From contig JBAOIR010000076.1 in NCBI GenBank assembly GCA_037045585.1, positions 218,804 to 282,803 on the forward strand: DNA of 64,000 nucleotides. The letters run 5' to 3'. Shown here piece after piece: positions 1 to 9,375 of the stretch (position 1 is the first letter of the stretch; each line of letters opens with the position of its first letter). The translations under genes and the position numbers were made by a program. The notes below the pieces were generated by a model. The model ran no database searches, had not been told where the DNA came from, and was given only the letters and a program-made list of their open reading frames with translations. The DNA is from SSF14 sp037045585. GTDB taxonomy: Bacteria > Actinomycetota > Acidimicrobiia > Acidimicrobiales > Microtrichaceae.

Positions 1-1788
1 CCGACGCATCGAGCTTCCCCAACGGTGGCCTCCGGGGCACGTTCGAGGCCCGCGGCTACACCGGCTGGGACGTGACCAGCCCCGCCTACATCCTCGAGAA
101 CCCCAACGGGAACACGCTGTGCATCCCCACCGTGTTCATCTCGTGGACGGGCGAGGCCCTCGACAAGAAGACCCCGATCCTCCGCAGCCAGCAGGCCCTG
201 AACATCCAGGCACAGCGAGTGCTCAAGCTGTTCGGGCACACCGACATCGACACCGTCGTGTCCTACGCCGGGGCCGAGCAGGAGTACTTCCTCGTCGACC
301 GGAACTTCTTCTTCGCCCGCCCCGACCTCATGAGCACCGGCCGCACCCTGTTCGGAGCGCCGTCGCCGAAGGGCCAGGAGTTCGACGACCACTACTTCGG
401 CGCCATCCCCGAGCGAGTGCTCGCGTTCATGATCGACGTCGATCGCGAGCTCTTCAAGCAGGGCATCCCCGCCAAGACCCGCCACAACGAGGTCGCCCCC
501 GGCCAGTTCGAGATCGCCCCGGTGTTCGAACGCGCCAACCTCGCCCATGACCACCAGCAGCTGATGATGACGACGCTCCGTCGGGTCGCCGAGAAGTACG
601 GCATGGAGTGCCTCCTGCACGAGAAGCCGTTCGCCGGCATCAACGGCTCGGGCAAGCACGTCAACTTCTCGATCGGCAACTCGACCCAGGGCAACCTCCT
701 CGACCCGGGCCACACGCCTCACGAGAACGCCCAGTTCCTCGTGTTCTGCGCCGCCGTCATCCGGTCGGTGCACAAGTACGGCGGCATCCTCCGCGCCGTC
801 GTGGCGTCGTCCCGCAACGACCACCGTCTCGGCGCCAACGAGGCCCCGCCGGCGATCATCTCGATCTTCCTCGGCGAGCAGCTCGCCGACGTGTTCGACC
901 AGATCGCGAAGGGCGGCGCCACGGCGTCGAAGGAGAAGGGCACCCTGACCATCGGCGTCGACACCCTGCCCGCGCTCCCCGCCGACCCCGGCGACCGCAA
1001 CCGCACGAGCCCGTTCGCCGTTCACCGGCAACCGCTTCGAGTTCCGGGCGCCCGGCTCGTCGCAGTCGATCGCCGGCCCGATGGTCGCGATCAACACGAT
1101 CCTGGCCGAGTCGCTCGACTACATCGCCACCGAGCTCGAGGCCGCGGTCGCTGCCGGCGCCGACTTCAACGTCGCGGTGCAGACGGTGCTCGAGAGATCA
1201 TCACCGACCACGGCGCCGTTGTGTTCAACGGCGACGGCTACTCCGAGGACTGGCAGGTCGAGGCCGCGGCCCGTGGCCTGCTCAACCTGCGCACCACCGT
1301 CGACGCGCTGCCCCAGCTCCACACCCCCGAGGCGATGGAGCTGTTCGAGAAGTACGGCGTGCTCAACGACCGTGAGCTGGACAGCCGCTACGAGGTCTAC
1401 CTCGAGCAGTACGTGCTGAGCATCCGGTCGAGGCCAAGCCGACGCTCGAGATGGCCAAGACGCTCATCCTGCCGGCGGCGCTGCGCTACCAGACCGAGCT
1501 CGCCGGCGGTCGCGGCAGCATGAAGCCATCGGCGCCGAGCCCGACACCGTCGGCGTTCGACGCGGTGTCGACGAACATCGCCGCGCTGTCAGACGGGCAT
1601 CGCCGCGCTCGCCGCGGCGCTCGACCACGACGGCGGCGACACGACGCTCGACGAGGCGGAGCACGCGTGCGACACCCTGATGCCGGCCATGGCCGCGGTC
1701 CGCAGCCGCGGCCGACGCGCTCGAGCACCAGGTGGCCGACGACCTGTGGCCGCTCCCCACCTACCAGGAGATGCTGTTCATCCTCTGA
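1..1788 (+). pseudogene. glnN: Type III glutamine synthetase, 5'-truncated by window edge and frameshifted
   Basis: The enzyme makes glutamine from glutamate, ammonia and ATP in the cytoplasm. The frame is open from base 3 and shows GSIII motifs: SSFPNGGLRGTFEARGYTGW near the start, then AGAEQEYF, PAKTRHNEVAPGQFE and GINGSGKHVNFS. GSIII proteins are about 700 residues long; roughly the last 590 are here. After about base 1017 the homology jumps frame at least five times (about 1020, 1195, 1425, 1590 and 1710). The segments TGNRFEFRAPGSSQS, IITDHGAVVFNGDGYSEDW, MAKTLILPAALRYQ and the C-terminal DDLWPLPTYQEMLFIL each lie in a different frame from the previous one. Every segment still reads as good GSIII protein, so base-calling indels are at least as likely as real decay. 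The natural stop is at 1786-1788. Confidence 0.85.
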
Positions 1789-1847
1789 GGCCGAGCCCCG
1801 AGTCGGGGCCGACGACGTGGCACGGATCTCCCAGCGTGCCCACGACC

Positions 1848-1888
1848 GGGCGTGCCCCTCGCTGCTGTACCAGCGAGGGGCACGCTCG
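1848..1888 (+). terminator. Strong hairpin downstream of the glutamine synthetase gene
   Basis: A perfect 15-bp stem (1850-1864 with 1871-1885) closes a 6-nt loop, and a few more pairs including a G-T wobble extend it. It lies 60 bp after the glutamine synthetase stop. The following sequence contains TTTT but no long T-run, so it is a plausible but not canonical intrinsic terminator. Confidence 0.6.
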
Positions 1889-1953
1889 TATCCGTTTTCG
1901 ACACTGGTTCCAGCGCTTCGGCGACGGGCAGCTTCGCCCGGCGCTCACGGTTT

Positions 1954-1995
1954 TGTAGTGCGAGGAGCGACATCAGCGTCGTCTCTCGCACTACA
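1954..1995. terminator. Inverted repeat between convergent genes
   Basis: TGTAGTGCGAG (1954-1964) is repeated in inverted form at 1985-1995, with a partly complementary interior. It lies between the plus-strand glutamine synthetase and the minus-strand gene ending at 2062. It could serve as a bidirectional terminator or be a dispersed palindromic element. Confidence 0.4.
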
Positions 1996-2061
1996 GAACA
2001 CCTCGGGTGGGGGTTAGCCGTTGTCGCCCATGCGGTACGGCGTCGATGGTGACCGTGTGGG

Positions 2062-3045
2062 TTAGCCGTTGTCGCCGACGGTCAGGTCGATGGTGTAGCT
2101 CTTGAAGCCGCCGTCGAAGCTGAACCAGCCGGCGCTGACTGATGCTGCGGTCTTGTTGCCGGCGGGGGTGGGAGCGAACAGGAGGGGTGCGGTGACCTGG
2201 TTGATGCCGGCGCCGGGGTCGTTGACGGTGATGCTGCCGAAGGACCACCACAGGAACCGGTTGACCGACACCGACACCGATGCGGTGCCACCGTTGGTGC
2301 CGGGCAGGGTCCCGAACCCGCCGATCGACGCGATGCCCGCACCGTCGGTCGCGACGTAGAACCCGCCGCCGCTGACGTTGCCGCTGTTCTGGTAGCCGTA
2401 GCCGCCGCTGATGCGGACGTTCGCGGTGTCAACACCGGGCTGGGGCGCCACCGTCGTCGTCGGAGCAGCCGTCGTGGTCGGTGCAGCCGTCGTGGTCGGT
2501 GCGGCGGTGGTCGTCGGTGCAGCCGTCGTGGTCGGTGCGGCGGTGGTGGTCGGTGCAGCCGTTGTCGTCGGCGCCTCGGTGGTGGTGGTCGGTGCAGCCG
2601 TCGTGGTGGGTGCAGCGGTGGTGGTCGGTGCTGCGGTGGTGGTGGGTGCAGCGGTGGTCGTGGGTGCAGCGGTGGTGGTGGGTGCTGCGGTGGTGGTGGG
2701 TGCTGCGGTGGTGGTGGGTGCTGCGGTGGTGGTCGGTGCAGCCGTGGTGGTGGCGCCGCCGACGACGGCGGTCTGGCCGACGGTGATGTCGTTGGGGGTG
2801 CAGTTCAAGGTGAGCTGGTAGATCGTGACGAACCCGAGGGTGGCGTTCATCGTGATCTTGATTCCGGCGTTCCCGGCTTTGAACACGACGAGGCCGCCTG
2901 CGGCAACGGTGGGGGTCACGGTGCCGGTGATGGTGTGTTGGACGTTGGCGCCGGCGACGAGGTTGACCTGTTGTTGGGGTGCGGTGCCGGTCACGGTGGA
3001 GGGGGTGGCGCCGTTGGCGTTGACCGCGAAGTTGGCGTAGTTCAC
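2062..3045 (-). CDS. Secreted-type protein with long Thr/Ala/Pro repeat linker, apparently 5'-truncated
   Basis: The product is not a recognised family. From the GTG at 3045 it has a small domain of about 100 residues (LVAGANVQHTITGTVTPT, FVTIYQLTLNCTPN), then about 16 copies of TTTAAP with one TTTTEAP variant, then a Gly/Ser-rich domain ending in IDLTVGDNG. Such linkers are common in exported actinobacterial proteins, but no signal peptide follows the GTG. The frame stays open upstream to about 3160, encoding a hydrophobic LVSAAGALGIAAVVVNYANF stretch that would suit a membrane anchor, yet no start codon exists there before a stop. The neighbouring plus-strand gene also begins abruptly at this point, so the true N-terminus has probably been lost. 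Confidence 0.55.
   Translation of the reverse strand: MNYANFAVNANGATPSTVTGTAPQQQVNLVAGANVQHTITGTVTPTVAAGGLVVFKAGNAGIKITMNATLGFVTIYQLTLNCTPNDITVGQTAVVGGATTTAAPTTTAAPTTTAAPTTTAAPTTTAAPTTTAAPTTTAAPTTTAAPTTTAAPTTTTEAPTTTAAPTTTAAPTTTAAPTTTAAPTTTAAPTTTAAPTTTVAPQPGVDTANVRISGGYGYQNSGNVSGGGFYVATDGAGIASIGGFGTLPGTNGGTASVSVSVNRFLWWSFGSITVNDPGAGINQVTAPLLFAPTPAGNKTAASVSAGWFSFDGGFKSYTIDLTVGDNG
2453..2755 (-). repeat. Tandem 18-bp repeats encoding TTTAAP
   Basis: About 16 tandem copies of an 18-bp unit encode TTTAAP on the minus strand, with synonymous GTCGTCGG/GTGGTGGG-type variation between copies and one TTTTEAP unit. It is a low-complexity linker between two folded segments. Length change by slippage is likely here. 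Confidence 0.85.
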
Positions 3046-3140
3046 GACGACGGCTGCGATTCCCAGTGCGCCGGCGGCGCTGACGAGGGAGGCGGGGAGT
3101 GCGGCGTTGAACTTGAACGAAGTGTTGAACGCGGTGGCGG

Positions 3141-4211
3141 GTGCGACGAGTGGCTCCGACGATCACGTTCGATCCGGAGACGCCCGTGTCGGGGTACTAC
3201 GCAACGGCACCCACCATCACGGTCGCCGGCCCCCCGAGCGTCGGCTACCTCGTCGAGATCGACGGTGGGGCGCCCGTCGCCTACGCCGGACCGTTCGCTC
3301 CGTCCGGCCTGACCGACGGCACTCACACCGTCGTCGCCACCGGAACCGACGGCGGCATCTCGACCTCCACGTTCCAGATCGACGGCGGTGGGCCGACCAT
3401 CACTCCGGTGCTCACCGGTCCGAGCGGCCTCGCCGGATGGCGAACGGGCCCGACAACCGTGACGTTCGAGTGCACGGATACCGCGTCCGGGGTGGCGGGC
3501 TGCACACCTGCTTCGACGATCTCGGCGGACGGCACCTACGACATCGTCGGCACCGCAACCGACAACGCAGGCAACACGAGCTCGGTCACCGCGCACTTCC
3601 AGATCGACGCCACGGCGCCACTGACCACAGAAGCCAACGTCGTTCCCGGTGTCGTCACGGAGGGCGAATCGTTCGTGGTCTCGATCAGTGGTACCGACTC
3701 CGGAGCAGGAGTCGACGCGGCGGAGTACTCGATCGGCGATCCGGTTGCGCCGGGTTCCGGCACACCGATGGCCCTGGTCGGCGACGAGTGGCAGGGCACG
3801 GTCGCACTGGCACTTGCTCCGGGCACGTATCAGGTAGTCGTCCGCTTGCGTGACGCCGCCGGCAACTGGAGCACCGACTGGACCGGGTCGGTCGAGGTGC
3901 AGACCGCAAGCGGGCCCGGGGCCATCCAGGTCACGGTCACATCGTTCGCGGGCGCGCCGCTCACACGAGCTCAGGTGCGCCTCTACGACCCCGGCCGCGG
4001 GTCGCCGATCCGCCTGGCGGTCACCGACGCCGATGGCTTCGTCGAACTCGCCGGCGTACAACCTGGCCAGTACCTCGTCGAGGCACTGCCGCCACGCAGC
4101 ACGCTGCAACGGCGCTGGTTCGACGCACCGTCGAGGGCGACCGCACTCGTGGTCGACGTTCCGTCCCTCGGTACGGTCCCGCTCTCATTCGCCTTGGAGG
4201 CACGGTCATGA
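3141..4211 (+). CDS. Ig-like/beta-sandwich repeat protein, apparently N-terminally truncated
   Basis: The 356-residue product contains repeated extracellular-type beta-sandwich modules. SGYYATAPTITV, GTHTVVATGTDGG, GTYDIVGTATDNAGNTSSVT and GTYQVVVRLRDAAGNWSTDW resemble bacterial Ig-like/OmpL47-type repeats. The last 90 residues (AIQVTVTSFAGAPLTRAQV, TDADGFVELAGVQPGQYLVE) resemble a carboxypeptidase regulatory-like fold. No signal peptide is present: a repeat starts within five residues of the GTG at 3141 (a second GTG is at 3150). The stop overlaps the next gene's ATG (ATGA at 4208-4211), so the RCC1 lipoprotein is probably translationally coupled. The function is probably structural or adhesive outside the cell, which is inference. 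Confidence 0.6.
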   Translation: MRRVAPTITFDPETPVSGYYATAPTITVAGPPSVGYLVEIDGGAPVAYAGPFAPSGLTDGTHTVVATGTDGGISTSTFQIDGGGPTITPVLTGPSGLAGWRTGPTTVTFECTDTASGVAGCTPASTISADGTYDIVGTATDNAGNTSSVTAHFQIDATAPLTTEANVVPGVVTEGESFVVSISGTDSGAGVDAAEYSIGDPVAPGSGTPMALVGDEWQGTVALALAPGTYQVVVRLRDAAGNWSTDWTGSVEVQTASGPGAIQVTVTSFAGAPLTRAQVRLYDPGRGSPIRLAVTDADGFVELAGVQPGQYLVEALPPRSTLQRRWFDAPSRATALVVDVPSLGTVPLSFALEARS

Positions 4212-5364
4212 CCCGGTTCTTGCGACGCCCGAGCCGGCGCACGATCCAACTGGCCCTCGTGGCCGTCACCCTGTCCGCGACCGCTGCGGCCTGCCCGGGT
4301 GAACCGGAGCCCGTCGCCGTCACCGTCACTCAGGTCGTCGTGGGCGCCGACCACTCCTGCGCACGCCAGAGCGACGGCACCGCGCGCTGCTGGGGTGACA
4401 ACGCCCAAGGGCAGCTCGGCGACGGCACCGACGTCGAACGAACGTCGCCCGTCGACGTCAACGGCCTGGGCAACGTGTCCGCTCTCGCTGCCGGGGGCGC
4501 CCAGACGTGTGCTCTGCTCTCGTCGGGCGACGTCCGATGCTGGGGAGACAACCCCGACGGCCGACTCGGCACCGGCCAGATCGGAGATCACCTGAGCCCC
4601 GAGCCGGTCGCCGGCATTGCCGGCGCGACCGCAATCACGATGGGAGACCGCCACGGTTGCGCAGTCGTGGCCGGCGGCACCGTCCGCTGTTGGGGTGCCA
4701 ACGACCTCGGCCAGCTCGGGAACGGCACGACCACGAGTTCATTGGCCCCGGTGGTAGTCAGTGGACTTTCCGGGGTGAGCCGGGTGTCCGCCGGTCTGAC
4801 TCACACCTGCGCGGTCCTCGCCGGAGGCGCCGTTCGGTGTTGGGGTTCGAACGACAGCGGTCAGCTCGGCGACGGCACCACCACCAACCAGACGACGCCA
4901 GTGACAGCGGTTGCATCAGGGGCGACCAGCGTCAGCGCCGGCGAGTCTCGACCTGCGCAATCGTGACTGGCGCAGCCCTGTGCTGGGGCGGCAACGGCAC
5001 CGGCCAACTCGGCCTCGGTGACACCGTCGATCACCTGGTACCAACACTGGTCATCGGGGGCATGGGACCGGAGGACGTCGGGGTGGGAGCACAGCACGCA
5101 TGTCTCCGCGAGAGCACGGCGCTGAAGTGCTTCGGAGCCGGCGCGCAAGGACGCCTCGGGAACGGGTCCACCGATGATCACAACGAGCCGGTCACCGTGA
5201 GCTCGGCAGGCGCCGCCTCAGGTCCTCCCGCCGTCGGGCGTGAGCACGCCTGCTCCGTCCTCACGAACGGGCAGGTGCAGTGCTGGGGTGCGAATGCGGC
5301 GGGCCAGCTCGGCAACGGCACCACCACCGACTCGGCGGTAGCGATCGTCGTAACCGGGGTCTGA
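4208..5364 (+). pseudogene. RCC1-repeat lipoprotein, one frameshift
   Basis: It begins with a signal peptide and lipobox (ALVAVTLSATAAAC), then about seven RCC1-type blades, each built round GxxHxCA...RCWGxNxxGQLGxGT. This predicts a lipid-anchored extracellular beta-propeller. The frame opened at 4208 stops at 4966 after AGESRPAQS; the repeat pattern resumes in another frame from about 4945 (STCAIVTGAALCWGGNGTGQ) and runs to 5364. One inserted or missing base at about 4945 would restore a protein of about 385 residues. RCC1 repeats in bacteria have no single known function. The gene is coupled by ATGA overlap to the Ig-like gene. Confidence 0.75.
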
Positions 5365-5466
5365 CGCCGAGGACACCCGCGAGCCGGGCCGGTCGATACC
5401 AGCATCGTTTGGCAGACTGCGAGACGTGCACGAACTGCGGGACCTGCCCCAACAGGAGCCGGACCG

Positions 5467-8400
5467 GTGAACGTAGCTCCGTACGTGTCGGCGCTCGCCG
5501 TCGAGATCGCGACGCTCGCGCCGGCGTCGGGCCACACCGAGATCGAGGGTTCGTGGGCATTCTTTGATCTCTCAGGCTTCACCCGGTTGTCGGAGCGCCT
5601 CGCAGGGCTCGGGGCCGTCGGGGCCGAACTGCTGAAGGAGACACTCAACACCGTCTTCCATGAGCTCATCGAAGAGGCCCGGATCGTCGGCGGCGACGTC
5701 GTGAAGTTCGGGGGCGACGCATTCCTCGTGGTGTTCCGCGGGGAGGGTCACGCCGACCGGGCCGCACACGCTGCGGCATCCATGCAGCGGCTCATGCGGG
5801 CACGACCGGCGGTTCGTACGCCGCTCGGTCCCGTCCGGCTGCGGATGTCGTCGGGGATCGAGAGCGGGAGCGCCCGATGTCATCTCGTCGGCACGAGTCG
5901 TGTCGAGCTGGCGTTGACCGGTCCGGTCATCTCGGCGGTGGCAGGACTCGAGGCCTCAGCGGAGCCAGGTGAGACGCTCGTCGGCCCGACATTCGCAGCA
6001 GAAGTCGCCGACGGATGGTTGGACATGGGGTACCTCGGGACGCGACCCGGGGCGAGTCGCCTCATGCGACGCCGCCGGGGTGGCGCCGCTGCGTCCCGAG
6101 ATCCGTCCGCCGCGCCGCCCACCCCCGGGTCGGCAACGATCGAGCTGCTGCAGTTGCTCCCGCGGGAGGTGCGCGATCACGTCGGGCGTTCCGCCGAGGC
6201 CGGCGAACACAAGCTGGTGGTGATCGGGTTCGTTGCGATCGACGATCTCGACGACCTGCTCGACGAAGCCGGCGCCGACGCTGTGCACGAGCGGGTCGCG
6301 GCCGTGAGTCGGTCGATCGACGCCGCTTGCTCCGTCAACGGCGTTTGCTGGCTGGAGACCGACATCGGTGCCGGTCAGGCGAAATGGCTGCTGGTCGCCG
6401 GGGGCACGGTATCGGGCGAGCATGACACCCTTGCGATGCTCACGACCGCCCGCAGCCTCGTGAGTGGACCCGATGGGCACCTCCTCCGCATCGGTGTCAA
6501 TCGGGGCCGGGCGTTTGTCGCCGACATCGGGCACTCGGACCGGCGAACGTTCAACGTCATGGGCGATGCGGTCAACCTCGCCGCCCGGCTGATGAGCAGA
6601 GCGGCACCAGGTACCGTCCTCAGCACAACCGGCACCGTCGACGCCTCAGGCTCCGACGTCGCCGTGCACCCGGTGGGAACACTCACCGTCAAGGGACGTC
6701 GCGGCAGCGTGGACGCGGTCGAGGTGGGTGACCTGTCGGCACCGCCGGTCGGGACGTTGTTCGACGAGTTGCCCTTCGTCGGACGCGCCGCCGAACGAGA
6801 CCTCGTGATCGGTTCGCTCCTGCCCGGAGCCGTGATCCACATCATCGGAGAAGCCGGCCTCGGCAAGAGCCGACTCGTGCACGAAGTTCGGCGGGACACG
6901 CCGGAACTGACGTGGTCCGTCATTCGCGGCGAGCCCCACCGGGGCCATCTCGCCTACGGCGCCGTCGCCCCGGTCATGCGTGACCTCGTCGGGATCGACC
7001 GCGAGCTCCACCCCGCGATGCCGGAACGGCGCTCTGTGAGGCCCTACCGCCAGCGCAGCGCCCGTGGGCTCCGCTCATTGCCGACGTGCTCGGTGCCGAG
7101 CTTCCTCCGACACCCGAGGTCGGCAGGATCCGGCCCGACCATCGCCGCGACAAGGCGATCTCCGTCCTGGCCGAGCTGTTGTCGAGCGCCGCTCCGGACC
7201 AGCCCGCGCGGGCTCTGTTCGTCGAGGACGCCCACTGGCTCGACGAGTCCAGCGCCCAAGTCGTCGCGATGCTGCAACGCAACGGCGGGCCACTCGGTTT
7301 GTCGTTCGTGGTCACGTCACGCAGCAGCGACGTGGGCGGCGTAGCGCCGACGGCCGTCGTCGCCCTGCAACCTCTCCCGCCGCACGAGGCCGAGAGGCTG
7401 TTGCATGCCGCCATCGGCGACCGTGCGTTCAGCGACGCCGCGCTTGCGTCGATGCAGCACCGTTCCGACGGCAACCCGCTGTTCCTGCGCGAGCTCGCCC
7501 GTTCGGGCGCGACTGGTCGGGACCTTCCCGAGACAGTCGAGCAGGTGTTGGCAGCGCGCATCGACGTCCGGCCCGTCGACGAGCGACGACTGATCCGAGA
7601 ACTGTCCGTGCTCGGCAACACCATCGATCCCCACCTCGCCGCGCTCGTGCTCGAACGCCAGGATCTCGAGGGCCCCGGCGGCTGGCGCGCCATTTCCGCC
7701 TTCGTCGTCCCTGCTGGCGATCGGATGCGATTCCAGCACGACCTCGTGCGAGTCGCCGCCTACGAGGGATTGTCGTTCCGCCGGCGACGCCACCTCCACG
7801 AACGCGTGGCGGTGCTGCTCGAGGAGACGGCTGCCCCCGCCCCCGACCCCGGCGAGACGGCGTGGCACTGGTCGCGGGCAGATCGTCCCGATCGGACGTG
7901 GCTGTGGGCGCGGCGGGCCGCCGAAGCAGCCACCGCCAAGGGCGCCATGGGCGACGCGGCGCAGTTCCTGCGCGACGCGCTGGACGCCGGACGCCGCCTG
8001 GACGTCGATGCCGCCGAACTGGCGGCCACCCACGTGGCGCTGGCCGAGGCGTTGGAGCCAGTCGGCGAGTTGGACGACGCACTCGCACAGTTGTCCCGGG
8101 TCGACCGCCTCGTCCCGACCGACCTCGTGACCCGCGCCAAGGTCGCGCACCAGCGGGCGCATCTTCTCGAGTTCGCCGGCCGCTACCGGGATGCGCTGGG
8201 CGCGACGACCCGGGGTGAACGCTTGGCGAACGAGGCCGGGGACGAGGCGGCGGTCGTCCGCCTTCTGCTGATGCGCGCCAACCTGTGGGCCTGCCAAGGA
8301 CGCTTTCGGGAGGCACGGCGTCTGGTCGACGCTCTCGGCCCACGGATCGAACGCATCGGCGATGTACGCCTCGCGGCGCAGGCGCACCTCCTGATGGGGA

Positions 8401-9232
8401 TCGCCCGCGATGGCGACGATGATCGCGACCACGAGGAACAGGCGCTCACGCTGCTCCGGCAACTCGACGACCCGGTCGGTCTCGGGAACCTGCTCCTGAA
8501 TCGTGGGTTCAGCCAGTTCCTCGCCAACCGCTGGCCCGATGCCGATGCATCGTGGACCGAGAGTGCGGTCCAGTACGGCCGAGCCGGCGACGTGGTCGGC
8601 GGAGCGCTGACCGACGTCGCCCGGGCCGAGATGCTCACCTACCAGCACCGCCTCGAGGAGGCCGAGCGCCTGCTCCACCGGTCCCGCCGAATTCTGCGAT
8701 CAGCGGGCTATCCGCTCGGTGTCGCGCTCACGGCGAGCGGCCTCAGCCGCATCGAGCTCTACCGTGGTCGGCCCGGCCCGGCCCGAGAACTGCTCGACGA
8801 GGCGATGACGGTCTTCGAACAACTGGGTGCCGAGGACTACGTGCTCGACACTCGTCTCCGGATCGCCGAATGGGAGCTCCTCGCGGGATCACCTGCTGCC
8901 GCTGGTCATCCTCGACGAGACGAGTCCGGCGATCTCCCGGATCGGCGACCCCGGCATCCTTCCCGTGACCGAGGCGCGACTCCGGGGGCTTCGTCCTGCT
9001 CGCTGCCGATCGGGCCGCCGATGCGCGTCGGGCGTTCCGGCGGGCGCACACCATCGCGAGTCGCGATTCGTTCGAGTTCGAGATGGCCATGGCCGACCTC
9101 GGCCTCTCGGCGTGTGGTGACGAGTTCGAACATCACCGCGGCGGTGCCGAGGACCTCCTCCGCCACCTCGGCGTGGAGGCCCCGCCGCCGACGGCGGGTC
9201 CGATCACGCCCCCGGGTCGTTCGCCGGGGTGA
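5467..9232 (+). pseudogene. Tandem class III cyclase, AAA-type ATPase and TPR signalling protein, frameshifted
   Basis: The GTG-started product has a first class III nucleotidyl cyclase domain (FFDLSGFTRL near residue 27, VVKFGGDAFLVVF near 80). A second cyclase domain retains TFNVMGDAVNLAARLM but lacks the DLSGFT metal-binding motif. Next come an NTPase with Walker A GEAGLGKS near residue 460 and a long helical TPR-like region. This order (C1, C2, NTPase, TPR) is that of soluble adenylyl cyclase-like proteins. The frame changes at about 7022, between 8880 and 8900, and near 8990; joining the segments gives about 1,250 residues ending at the TGA at 9230-9232. The product is cytosolic and may make cAMP. 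The convergent neighbour carries a cyclic-nucleotide-binding domain. Confidence 0.75.
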
Positions 9233-9248
9233 TGCCCCTGGGCCTGAC

Positions 9249-9317
9249 GGCGTGGCCCTCGGCGTCGTCGGCCGGGGTATTGCCCTTCCCACGACTGGCG
9301 TGGCCCTCGGCGTCGTC
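9249..9317 (+). repeat. Short direct repeats between convergent genes
   Basis: A 21-bp GC-rich sequence at 9249-9269 recurs exactly at 9297-9317, 48 bp apart, in the gap between the cyclase stop and the end of the MFS gene. No hairpin with a T-run is evident. It may be a local tandem duplication. Confidence 0.5.
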
Positions 9318-9375
9318 CGCTCGACTGTTGCTGGGTGCGCCGGCCGACACTTCCCCCCTCCGGTCGGTACCGATA

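Noticed and set aside
2450..2760. CRISPR-like array
   Set aside because: The 18-bp units are contiguous without unique spacers and encode a protein linker.
2411..2821. Plus-strand Val/Gly-rich frame (VVVGAAV repeats)
   Set aside because: It is the antisense reading of the TTTAAP-encoding repeat on the minus strand; the protein sense lies on the minus strand.
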